Position numbers and translations under genes: made by a program. From Lactifluus volemus (lineage: Eukaryota; Basidiomycota; Agaricomycetes; Russulales; Russulaceae), in contig WTXI01000570.1 of NCBI GenBank assembly GCA_022376515.1, forward strand, positions 1 through 14,629: 14,629 nucleotides of DNA. Reading direction: 5' to 3'. Under the pieces are notes generated by a model that was given only the letters and a program-made list of their open reading frames with translations, did not search any database and was not told where the DNA came from. Positions 1 to 7,130 of the stretch are shown piece by piece; the stretch's first letter is position 1, and each line of letters opens with the position of its first letter.

Positions 1-657
1 GGTGGTCCCGTAGGTGGGGAACGCTTGAATGGCTTCGTCCTGCGTGCTAACTGGGGTCGTCTGGGTGCCAACGCTGCGGGTCTGAGGGGGCGGATCCGGG
101 ACCCAACCGTCTGTCTGCGCCGCCACGACAGCGGGGATCGTGGGAGCACGAAGGAGGTTGATCTGTAGCCTGCCTTCGTCGTCTTCTTCAAACCATTCTT
201 CTTCAGGGGTCTCTGGTCTAGCGAAGTCACCCAGCCTTTGGGCAACCATGGTGCTACGGCCGTCAGTGAAGATGCGGGTGCGTCTCTGAGCTCCGGGGTG
301 GTCCCTTCTCCACTTGAAGTCGAAAAGGCAGTGAAGACACTGTCGGGTATCCTCGTAGTACTTATAGGGATTGTAAGGCCACTCGTAGTTGTTTTCGCGC
401 CCCACTGGCCAGTCATACGGGATCCCCAGACACACGAGACGGACTTGGCGGTAGTCAACTATGAAGGAGCCGGGGGAGGTGCGATGTTCTCGTTTGGGAT
501 CGAAGAAGTCTGCGTCTGCCCGGGAAGCTTGGAAAATTTGCGGGAGGGAGAGGTCAAGGTTTGCGGATTGAATCTCCTCCCAAGTAAAGGGAGCGAGGTA
601 ACCGGGGGTTAGTAATGGGAAGCGCAGATGGCCTCCCGACAGAAGTGTTTGTGCTGG
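1..657 (-). pseudogene. Post-chromodomain ORF3 of element A, partial
   Basis: An open frame of 219 codons runs from just below a TAG at 658-660 to the left edge without a stop. It has no ATG near its start (the first is at about 248), so translation would have to enter from pol. The upstream chromodomain tail is in another frame until about 600, so a frameshift separates them. The protein begins near TPGYLAPFTWEE, is rich in Tyr and Trp (YDWPVGREN, YEWPYNPYKYYED), has one CLHC pair, then an acidic stretch and a Pro/Thr-rich end. I do not recognise a named domain. By position it matches the ORF3 regions of elements B, C and D, but their Cys/His array is not seen here; if present it would lie left of the window. 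Confidence 0.55.
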
Positions 658-1345
658 CTATGATGGGCGTAGGTGATGTGGATCTGTCGTTTGAGGAAGA
701 ACTCGCGAAGTGAGGGGTAACAAAGGGGGGTTCGTTAGGCTCTTGGAAGAGGGAGCGAAGCTGCATTGTCTGCTGTTCATCCTCCCCCGTCTTATTATAA
801 TCTTCCTTGCCTTTGTTGGGTTGTTTGTGAAATTCTTCCACAAGTCGTCCGCGTGCACCTGGTCAGCTGGTTCCCAGGTGTTGTGGGCGTGGGGTACCCT
901 TCCCACTTCAGGAAGTACTCGAGGCGCCCCTTGCCTCGCCCTTTTCGCCTGGAGTCCAACACCTGTTCTACTTCGTATTCTTCCTCACCTTCTATTACGT
1001 CTGGGGCTGGTTCCGTGAAGGCCTGCCCGTTTTCTTCCGTCTCCTTGTATGGTGATAGAAGGGATGCGTGGAAGACCGGGTGGACACGTTTTTGACGCCA
1101 CTGATTCCGGGAGTTTCAGTTTGAAAACTACCGGGTTAATCACCTGGACCACTGGGAATGGGCCGTATCTTTTTGGGGCTAGCTTGGCGAAGGGGTGCGA
1201 CGTTTTGAGGTTCTTCCCGTCTAGCCAAACTTGGTCTCCTTCCTTGAAGGGTTCATATGTTCGTCTACCCTTCTTTCGCACATTCCGCTTTTGGAGGAGG
1301 TCTTGCGCCCTTTGGATCGCTTGACGCGCTTGGTTACGTTCTCCA
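658..1345 (-). pseudogene. Element A integrase C-terminus, GPY/F and chromodomain (frameshifted)
   Basis: Three frames together carry the end of integrase. One (985-1281) has the basic linker and the GPY/F motif (RYGPFPVVQVINPVVFKLKL). A second, about 890-1110, continues with HPVFHASLLSPYKETEENG, an acidic linker and chromodomain strands (EYEVEQVLDS, LEYFLKWEGYP). A third (658-906) holds the last chromodomain part, NTWEPADQV. The C-terminal helix EEFHKQPN appears in yet another frame (554-841). Chromodomains of this class are known to bind modified histone tails and steer integration; here that role is inferred. At least three indels disrupt the region. Confidence 0.8.
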
Positions 1346-1966
1346 TCAGTAGTCTTTGCGCCGTTCTACTGCTGGCATCTTCCCTTCCTTATCAGTTTGC
1401 CATACCGTGGGTGTGTGTCCCATGAGTAAGTCGAACGGGGTTTGTTTTGTTGTTTCATTGATCCATGAGTTATGGACGAACTGGGCTAGAGGCAACCAGC
1501 TGACCCAGTCATTCTGTTGGAAGTTTCCATAGACGCGCAGGTATTGTTCTAGCCATTGATTCGTTCGTTCCGATTGGCCATCTGTCTGGGGGTGGTATGC
1601 CGTACTGATGTTCTGGTCAATCCCCAATTGTCTACACAGTTCTCTCGTCCATTTTGATGCAAAGCGCGGATCGCGATCTGAGATCACCCGCTTCGGAGGG
1701 CCGTAATGGGGGAACACTTCTTTGGCATAGCATCTCGCGACTCCTTCACTGTCGATGGTTTTGTTACAAGGGATAAAGAATGCCGCCTTGCTACAGTCGT
1801 GGTCGGTGATGGTCAGAATACTGTCGTAGCCTTGTGACTCTGGGAGATCTGTGATCAGGTCCAGGGCAATCGTCGAATATGGGGCGTAGCTTTGTTTTGG
1901 GGAATGGGTACCAAGGGGACTTTGGGCCTGGTTGTGCCGCTCTTGGTGCTTTGACAAATTGCACAC
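1346..1966 (-). pseudogene. Element A integrase catalytic core
   Basis: This segment encodes the RNase H-fold integrase core that joins cDNA ends to target DNA. The three catalytic acids are visible: Asp in IALDLITDLP, Asp in VISDRDPRF, and Glu in HPQTDGQSERTNQ, with D,D(35)E spacing. It is followed by the conserved NDWVSWLPLAQFVHNSW and TPFDLLMGHTP blocks. The frame begins inside the linker after the zinc-binding domain and stops at AVERRKDY, where the next part of pol continues in another frame. It is a close relative of the integrase in element B. The core itself looks intact, but flanking frameshifts prevent a continuous Pol. Confidence 0.88.
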
Positions 1967-2195
1967 CCTGCACGTATTTGGTGACGAATGTTCTCATCGT
2001 GGGCCACCAGTAATCTTTAGCGATTGTGGACCAAGTCCTCATGATCCCCGGATGCCCCGCTGTCTTGTGATCGTGGTACATTTGTAGAATGCTTCGATGC
2101 ACTGCGGGGTCTTCTGGAACTGCCAATCGGTCGTGGTGATACACTTGGTTCCAAAGCGCGTCCGGTACTTTCGCACTCCCTCTGTTTTCGTCCAC
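1791..2195 (-). pseudogene. Element A integrase N-terminal zinc-binding domain
   Basis: The frame carries the H2C2 zinc-binding domain of integrase: the His pair in MYHDHKTAGHPG, then DYWWPTMRTFVTKYVQG. The expected Cys pair (C-A-I-C-Q) is present in the DNA just downstream but one frame away. The protein as read here continues as VQFVKAP and loses both cysteines. An indel near 1960 therefore breaks the domain. The upstream part (ALWNQVYHHDRLAVPED) is the normal linker from RNase H. The domain oligomerises integrase and binds the LTR ends in related elements. Confidence 0.8.
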
Positions 2196-2410
2196 TCGTC
2201 CAACTGCTGTTGATTCTTCTCTTGAGCGCGCTCCACTTCTTGCTCTAATGACTGTTCTTCCGTAAAGAGGCGCACAAAGAGTTCTGGGGGCAAGACTAGC
2301 ACATCCTCGTGGTCATTCTCCCCCTGGTCGCATCCTGGTCGTCGTGACAGTGGGTCGGCCTTGTTAGTCTTCCCCGGTCGATGGACAATCTTCATGTTGT
2401 ATTCTGCCAT
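2039..2410 (-). pseudogene. Element A RNase H to integrase linker
   Basis: This frame continues from the end of RNase H with the motif AEYNMKIVHRPGKTNKADPLSRRPG, described here only by its ends (AEYNM at the start, DPLSRRPG at the end). That motif typically closes the RNase H domain in Ty3/Gypsy Pol. A charged Glu/Gln-rich linker (EQEVERAQEKNQQQLDEW) follows. The frame is lost near 2170-2195, after which the integrase zinc-binding region continues in a second frame. The upstream RNase H frame ends as RWQNTT, one frame away from the MAEYN start here, so an indel lies near 2405. Confidence 0.75.
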
Positions 2411-2931
2411 CTAGGGATGTAGCGCGCCACCCGTCGACTGATCTTGTGCGCTTCCCGGTAGTACTGAAGGTTAGCGTGGTCGCTGACGACAGTGATGACG
2501 TGCGGGGAGCTCAGTAGAAGGTGCCGCCAGTGTTCCAAACCTCGGATCATTGCCAGTAGTTCCCGGTCGTGGATATCGTAGTTCCTCTCTGCTTGGTTGA
2601 ACGTTCGCGAGTAATATCCCACAGGGCGCAACTTTTGATCCTTGTCCGGCTGGTGGAGAATCGCTCCACTAGCGTATTGTGACGCGTCGACTTCTAAGAC
2701 AAATGGTTCAGCCAAGTTAGGTCTTTGTAGGACCGGGTCGCTAGTGACTGCCTTGATTAGTCGATCCACTGCTTGCGTACACTCTTCTGTCCATTCAAAC
2801 TTGGTTGTCTTCTTTAGTAAGTTAGTCAGAGGTCTAGCAACATTGGCAAATCCTGGATGAACTGCCGTTGATAGCCCAAGACTCCGAGCGTACTGCGGAC
2901 CTCCCGTACTGATTTCAGTTGTCGTGGCCAT
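2392..2931 (-). pseudogene. Element A RT thumb and RNase H
   Basis: The segment starts out of frame and becomes recognisable at FANVARPLTNLLKK, the connection between reverse transcriptase and RNase H. RNase H motifs follow in order: Asp in FVLEVDASQYASGA, Glu in YDIHDRELLAM and Asp in VVSDHANLQYY. RNase H removes the RNA strand of the RNA/cDNA hybrid. In a Tf1-type element it would also free the self-primer by cutting near nucleotide 12 of the RNA; that part is inference. The first roughly 25 residues of this frame are probably out-of-frame sequence, because RT continues in another frame until about 2860. Confidence 0.85.
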
Positions 2932-3419
2932 TCTGTTAGACCGTGCTTCTTGCTAGGGTCGATGCGAATGGTGCCCTGGTCGATGACGTACCCCAGAAAC
3001 TCGATCTCTCTTCTGGCGAACTGGCATTTTTCCGGCTTCAGAAAGAGTGACTCCTTCTCCAGAACTTCTAGGTATTCTTCGGTGATTTGATCGTGCAGTT
3101 CTGGGTCGTCAGGGGTTACGATGAGAAAGTCGTCCAAGTACCAGTGAACCCAACGGGGGTATTTCTTTTTTAGATTAGCAAAGATGCGGTCTGCCATTCG
3201 TTGGAAGGCGGCGGGTGCGTTACACAATCCAAAGGGCATGACTTTGGCTTCAAACAGCCCCTCGTCTGTTTTTACAGCCGTGATCCACTGGCTGTCCGGG
3301 TGAATCCGAATGTTGTAATATCCATCTCTAATGTCAAACTTGGACATTAGCTTGGCGTCTCCCATTTGGTCGAAGATGGTGTCAATGCGGGGAAGGGGTA
3401 CACGTCCTTCACCGTCCAT
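2826..3419 (-). pseudogene. Element A reverse transcriptase palm and fingers
   Basis: This is the core of reverse transcriptase. Visible motifs are LPRIDTIFDQMGDAK, SKFDIRDGYYNIRI with the first catalytic Asp, KVMPFGLCNAPAAFQRM, the YLDD active site (DNA near 3130-3145) and FLKPEKCQFARREIEFLGYV. The first few residues (MDGEGRVP) are out of frame, since the upstream part of RT (the 3347-4270 segment) changes frame near 3395. The end changes frame again near 2860. The catalytic residues are intact. RT copies the element RNA into cDNA inside cytoplasmic particles. Confidence 0.88.
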
Positions 3420-4270
3420 TCGTTCACTTTTCGGTAGTCATAGACGGGTCTCAACTTCCCATCCTGCTTCTTGATGTAGAAGAAAGGGCTGGACCATGCG
3501 GATTTCGACCTTGTGATGTATCCCTTATCTTGCTGCTCCGTGAGAAACGTCCTCATCGATTTGGTTTCTTCCGCCGTTAATTTGTATGTCTTGCAGTTGA
3601 TTGTCTTCGGGGCATCTGGCAGGAGCGTGATAACGAGGTCTTCGGGGCGTGAAGGGGGGAAGCGTTTTGCCTCTTCTTCTGAGAAGACCTTGGCGTACTT
3701 CTGGAACCGCTCCGGCACAGCTACCTTGCTTTGCCCTTTTCCCTCTCGTTGAGCCCACTGTTGACTGAAACTCGTTTTACACATTTTCATCCTTTGAGCC
3801 GCCCACTTCAGCTTCCAACTTCGCCCGGTGGTGGATAGCTTGATAGGTGGCCCTCGAATCTTTCCTTCCTTCCAATTGATCTGAGGGTCAAACTCCCGTA
3901 ACCAGGGATATCCCAGGATGATCCGATCTTCGCCTAGGTTTGTGATATAGAAGATCTGGGCGGCTTCTTTGCGTCCTTTGAGAATGTTGAGAAGACAGTA
4001 GCTTGTAATTTTACCGTCTTGATTTTCCGTTCCGTCTACGTTGAACACCGTTCGTGGTTCCTGGAGTTTGATGGATCCCAGGCCTAGCTTCTCCACCATT
4101 CTTGGGTCAATGAAGTTTTCTGTGGCACCACTATCGAGTAGTGCCTTTTCGGCAGCCGTCTTGGTCGCGCTCGTGAACGATAGGGGAATGTCCAGTGTAT
4201 TGGTTCTCGAGATACGACATATTTGAGTAAGACGGGCTCGCACCCAGGCTGCACGGGTCGAGCCATTCAA
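3347..4270 (-). pseudogene. Element A protease and RT N-terminus
   Basis: The frame opens at the Gag stop codon and encodes a retroviral-type aspartic protease: ALLDSGATENFID contains the catalytic D-S-G, and ILGYPWLREFDPQINW is the downstream flap and helix region. A spacer of about 100 residues follows, then the RT N-terminus: GYITRSKSAWSSPFFYIKKQ and LRPVYDYRKVNEWTVKDVYP. After that the frame departs into non-coding residues, while RT continues in the next frame. There is no ATG at the head. The frame begins with TTG overlapping the Gag stop, so expression as a Gag-Pol fusion by -1 frameshifting is the likely mode. Confidence 0.87.
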
Positions 4271-6120
4271 AAATCCTCTTCTTCTACCAGCCCATCCAAG
4301 GCGCCGTTGAAGGCTCCCTTCCCAATCTTGGCCCTAATGTTCCTGAGCATCTGGATGGGATCTTCGTCGTCACCGACTTGCGTGGTTTCGTCATCCTCCT
4401 TCTTGCTGACTCTAGCTTTGGGCTGCTGTGGCGGTTTGGGGTTGTTGTGTCCTTTCTTTTTAGGGCAATCCCTAGAGAGGTGTCCTTGTTCTTTGCAGAA
4501 GAAGCACCGTCCCTCCTTTCTTAGCCTTTGTTTTTCGTCCGCTTTAGCTGAGTCGGTCCTGGTGACATCGATATCCATGGCCCAGGGATCTTTCTGAGGG
4601 GGGGTCTCTTTCTTTTTGGATATGATTTGGCTGGCCCACCGAGGGACGTCTTTCCTGAAGCTGATTTCATGCTTCAGTTGTTGGTACGCGTCGTGGTGCT
4701 GAGTGGCCAGCTCCTGCCAATCTTTCATGGTGATGGGGTTGGCCCCCACTTGCTTGAGCATGCTGGTGAGGAGCCCTAGGTCTAGTCCCCTTTTGTACAT
4801 TCTGATGGTGCCGCTGCTGTCGGCGTCCCATCCTGCCTTCTTTCTGAGACGATTGAATTCGGCCGTGTATTGAGCCAGGTTTCCTTTCTTCATTTCTAAA
4901 TGCTCTAGCCTTGTGATTGCATCGTCTTCTTCGTTAGTGTCTTTGAAGGCGTCGTCTAGAGCGTTCTCGAAATTGTCCCAGAGGATTTCTGCGTTTTCCC
5001 CATGCTGGACCACTTCTTGTTCGATCGTGTCTAGGTAGTCTTGTACCCATGCTGACACTAAAGGTCCTTTGACCATCCCTAGCATTGTCATGACACGGTT
5101 GTAGGGGACGAGCATGTCGTCGTGGTTTCGATTGATGGCTTTGTACATTCTCCATTCCGTTTTGAAGACATCGTACAGGCTCTTGTCTCCTTTGAATGGC
5201 GTAGGTGGAATCCCTTTTAGGCCATTTCTTGGGGGGGGGACTAGTTGGGCCCCGACTGCTGCAGCTGCCGCGCCTCCGCCGCCACCACCACCACCACCAC
5301 CGCCACCACCGCCACCACCTCCACCACCGCCACCGCCTCCGCCACTGCTCTGGCTTGGTCCCGCCATTGTCGCGGTTTGGGTTGGCTGTGTCAGAGTTGC
5401 TGAGCGGGTGAACATGGGGGTTGGTGAAGTGATGCTGAGAGCACTCATGGCGTGGTCTATGGGGGTGATTGGTGTAACCATCCTGGGCTCTTCATTCTCT
5501 TGTGTGGGCGGGGGTGCTCTGGTTTGGTCGTCCTCAGAGGAGGAGTTTGCTCCTGCTGAATCCTGTTGGGGGGACGTCGTCCCATCTTCACCCTCGTCTT
5601 CGCTGGCTTCTGATGGCTGCATCGAGGGGGGGAGTTCTAGTTCGTTCAAGATGTAATCATATTTAGTGAACTTCATGGTGGGGTCGGTCCAGTATTCGCT
5701 GTTTGACCAGTAGATGTTGTACCACCGATTGTTGACGAATTCACAAGGGGACCTGTACTTGGTTCTTGACCCTTCTTCTTCGTGGTAGGAGTGATAGGTT
5801 GTTGGTTTCTGGTATAGTTGGTGCGTTTGTCTCCTATCTTCTAGGAATCTGATGCTCCCTTTTTGTTCGATGGTTAGGTCGTCGTCCTCTCTGGGGATGA
5901 CCCTGGTTCCAAGGTCGTCTTCGTTTGTATCCCAGACAACGATTAAAGACCCGTCGTTATTCCTGTCCAGCCTTGCGTATGGAAGGCAATGTGATCCCCT
6001 GCTAGATAGAGGATCAGTGTGTTTCCTTGCTCCGATTGGAACAACTCTGTTCCTGCACCCAAGATTGTTTCTAGGTGTCCAATGGTGCGTATACAGGAAA
6101 TGCTGATTTCTTTCCAGCAC
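4267..6120 (-). CDS. gag: Element A Gag, main part
   Basis: This is the structural protein that forms the virus-like particle and packages RNA. In order there is a Tyr- and Trp-rich N-terminal part (SLIVVWDTNEDD, RWYNIYWSNSEYW), an acidic Ser/Pro-rich linker, a tract of 24 glycines at about residues 260-283 followed by five alanines, a capsid-like helical region at about residues 310-470 (FKTEWRMYKAINRN, LWDNFENALDDAF, LAQYTAEFNRLRKKAGW), and a CX2CX4HX4C zinc knuckle at about residue 538 (CFFCKEQGHLSRDC). It ends LVEEEDF with TGA. The annotated start is not the real one: an ATG at 6248 opens the proper N-terminus in another frame. Pol follows in the -1 frame. Confidence 0.88.
   Translation of the reverse strand: MLERNQHFLYTHHWTPRNNLGCRNRVVPIGARKHTDPLSSRGSHCLPYARLDRNNDGSLIVVWDTNEDDLGTRVIPREDDDLTIEQKGSIRFLEDRRQTHQLYQKPTTYHSYHEEEGSRTKYRSPCEFVNNRWYNIYWSNSEYWTDPTMKFTKYDYILNELELPPSMQPSEASEDEGEDGTTSPQQDSAGANSSSEDDQTRAPPPTQENEEPRMVTPITPIDHAMSALSITSPTPMFTRSATLTQPTQTATMAGPSQSSGGGGGGGGGGGGGGGGGGGGGGGGAAAAAVGAQLVPPPRNGLKGIPPTPFKGDKSLYDVFKTEWRMYKAINRNHDDMLVPYNRVMTMLGMVKGPLVSAWVQDYLDTIEQEVVQHGENAEILWDNFENALDDAFKDTNEEDDAITRLEHLEMKKGNLAQYTAEFNRLRKKAGWDADSSGTIRMYKRGLDLGLLTSMLKQVGANPITMKDWQELATQHHDAYQQLKHEISFRKDVPRWASQIISKKKETPPQKDPWAMDIDVTRTDSAKADEKQRLRKEGRCFFCKEQGHLSRDCPKKKGHNNPKPPQQPKARVSKKEDDETTQVGDDEDPIQMLRNIRAKIGKGAFNGALDGLVEEEDF
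5272..5343 (-). repeat. GGN trinucleotide tract coding 24 glycines in Gag
   Basis: On the plus strand there are 24 consecutive triplets of the form NCC (ACC, GCC, TCC). Read in the Gag frame on the minus strand they give 24 glycines, flanked by five alanines on the C-terminal side and SQSS on the N-terminal side. It is an interrupted microsatellite and probably length-variable between copies. It sits between the N-terminal region and the capsid-like part, so it likely acts as a flexible linker; that role is inference. Confidence 0.9.
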
Positions 6121-6248
6121 CTTTGCTCCGATCTTCGTTTGGCGTTATACTGTTTCTGTATTGCCTCGTTCTTGTTCAAATGTGCGTCGATCAACAATTC
6201 TTTGATCCGCAGATAGGTTGGTTGTTGTAGATAGTCCCAAGTGGACAT
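5943..6248 (-). pseudogene. gag: Element A Gag N-terminus (frameshifted from main Gag)
   Basis: The ATG at 6246-6248 is the first after the primer-binding site, 12 nt downstream of it, which is where Gag should start. The frame reads MSTWDYLQQPTYLRIKEL and continues as a plausible globular sequence (GHLETILGAGTELFQ, NTLILYLAGDHIAF). Near 5980 the coding signal moves into the main Gag frame (YARLDRNNDGSLIV), so one indel separates the two. The combined Gag would be about 660 residues, long for this family because of the roughly 200-residue region before the glycine tract. I do not recognise that N-terminal region as a named domain. Confidence 0.72.
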
Positions 6249-6260
6249 CTACTAGGTAAG

Positions 6261-6272
6261 AGCTTCGGCTTT
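6261..6272 (-). promoter_or_regulatory. Self-primed primer-binding site of element A
   Basis: Directly next to the LTR end (no gap) the minus strand reads AAAGCCGAAGCT. It does not start with TGG as tRNA-primed sites do. It is a 12/12 match to the complement of the predicted RNA 5' end at 6504-6515, and the pairing stops exactly there, since the next base on each side is a C. Priming from it would start cDNA precisely at the U5 end. Confidence 0.78.
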
Positions 6273-6503
6273 TGTTACGGCTCGACTAGGGCCGGGTCCC
6301 AACTAGGGTTCGAGTAATTCTGGTCTCTCCTAAGACCTAGGCTCAGGGTTACCCAAGGTAACGACGCGCAGAGCCCTGTGGTGTTGTAGCACAACCACCA
6401 AGCTTCGGTAGCCTTATCAGGGCGTGTAGGAGGGTAAGAGAAAAAGGGAAAGGGGAGAAGAGAGTTCTGTCTTTCAGGAGAGTGAAACAAGTCGATTCAG
6501 GTT

Positions 6504-6515
6504 AAAGCCGAAGCT
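6504..6515 (-). promoter_or_regulatory. Predicted RNA 5' end and self-primer of element A
   Basis: The minus strand reads AGCTTCGGCTTT here, 33 nt below the TATA box. It is exactly complementary to AAAGCCGAAGCT at the primer-binding site. In Tf1 the first 11 nt of the RNA anneal to the primer-binding site, are cut off and prime minus-strand cDNA. The same arrangement is inferred here. Confidence 0.75.
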
Positions 6516-6541
6516 GGGGTACAAGCTACCAGCTGAGGCCT

Positions 6542-6548
6542 ATTTATA
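6542..6548 (-). promoter_or_regulatory. TATA box of element A LTR
   Basis: On the minus strand the sequence reads TGTATAAATAGG, with TATAAAT at 6542-6548. The first T lies 33 nt upstream of 6515, where the predicted self-primer sequence begins. That is normal TATA-to-start spacing and supports an RNA start near 6515. Confidence 0.75.
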
Positions 6549-6582
6549 CAATGTACGCTAATTGTTCTACCAACTAGGGTGG

Positions 6583-6701
6583 ACAATAAGCAAGGAGTCA
6601 AGACAACAGAACGCGAGGACAATAGAGACTCGGAACAATAACACTGGCTAACTGGGACAGACAATAGCACCATCAGAACAATAGAATCAGTCAGCACAAT
6701 A
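6583..6701 (-). repeat. Six ACAATA motifs in U3 of element A
   Basis: ACAATA occurs on the plus strand at 6583, 6619, 6635, 6661, 6678 and 6696 (start positions), six times in 119 bp, three of them as ACAATAGA. They lie upstream of the TATA box in U3. A CACGTG E-box (6706-6711) and a GACGTCAT (6717-6724) follow. Such clusters are often enhancer arrays. ACAAT is the core of HMG-box protein sites, but that assignment is inference. Confidence 0.6.
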
Positions 6702-6785
6702 GAGACACGTGGACGGGACGTCATCAGGATGAGTAACCAGGTCACGGAAAGCATAGGGTCCAACGTGTCCTGCATTCCGTAACAA

Positions 6786-7130
6786 GAAGTGACGCCAGTG
6801 GCGTTCCGTCTGGACCTCCCAGAATCAATGAAAGTGCACGACGTCTTCCATATCGATCTCCTATCACCATATAAGGAGACGGAGGCCTATGGCACGCCGT
6901 TCACACGACCACCACCGATCATCGATAAGAGCGAAGAAGAATACGAGATCGATGCGATACTAGATGTGAAGAAGCAAAAGGGCAGGGGAGGAGGACTTCA
7001 ATACCTCGTCCACTGGAAAGGATATCCAAACTCCGACAACACATGGGTCAAGCACAAAGACCTAGACACCCCAGAACTCCTAAAAGAATACTATCGGAAC
7101 TCTGCTACGGCTAGACGACCAGAAGTATAA
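6786..7130 (+). CDS. Element D integrase GPY/F end and chromodomain, 5' truncated
   Basis: The frame is open from the first full codon after the LTR of A (GAA GTG ACG) to a TAA at 7128-7130. It starts with EVTPVAFRLDLPES, the second half of GPY/F, then HDVFHIDLLSPYKETEAYG, an acidic linker (EEEYEIDAILDV), and the chromodomain (LQYLVHWKGYP, NTWVKHKDLDTPELLKEYY). The usual WEP of the third chromodomain aromatic position reads WVK here. The upstream RT and integrase are cut off by the insertion of A. The chromodomain is intact in reading frame. Confidence 0.88.
   Translation, partial: EVTPVAFRLDLPESMKVHDVFHIDLLSPYKETEAYGTPFTRPPPIIDKSEEEYEIDAILDVKKQKGRGGGLQYLVHWKGYPNSDNTWVKHKDLDTPELLKEYYRNSATARRPEV

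Larger units (their letters stand above)
1..6784 (-). mobile_element. Element A: Ty3/Gypsy chromovirus, 3' end outside window
   Basis: This element reads right to left: 5' LTR (6273-6784), primer-binding site, Gag, protease, reverse transcriptase, RNase H, integrase, GPY/F, chromodomain and a further frame that runs off the left edge. The domain order and the chromodomain after integrase identify a chromovirus of the Ty3/Gypsy group, and the self-complementary primer-binding site points to the Tf1/sushi type. The 3' LTR and the target-site duplication lie outside the window. The right flank cuts into the integrase of element D, so A inserted into D. Pol is broken by at least seven frameshifts, so this copy is unlikely to be autonomous as written. 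Confidence 0.93.
6273..6784 (-). repeat. 5' LTR of element A
   Basis: The 512-bp segment has perfect 8-bp terminal inverted repeats: TGTTACGG at 6273-6280 and CCGTAACA at 6777-6784. The left side borders the primer-binding site and Gag of A. The right side borders a resumed integrase frame of element D. A TATA box and predicted RNA start divide it into U3 (about 6516-6784) and R plus U5 (about 6273-6515). The partner LTR is outside the window, so age cannot be estimated. The 5 bp right of it (AGAAG, 6785-6789) should be repeated at the left end of A if a 5-bp duplication was made. Confidence 0.93.

Noticed and set aside
238..612. Plus-strand frame of 124 codons at the left edge
   Set aside because: Antisense to the 219-codon frame of element A, with no recognisable motif.
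5114..5656. Plus-strand frame with a long proline run opposite Gag
   Set aside because: It is the complement of the glycine tract and of the Gag coding frame, whose capsid and knuckle motifs are clear on the minus strand.
6251..6272. tRNA primer-binding site for element A
   Set aside because: No TGG start and no recognisable tRNA 3' complement; the 12-nt match to the LTR RNA start explains the site better.
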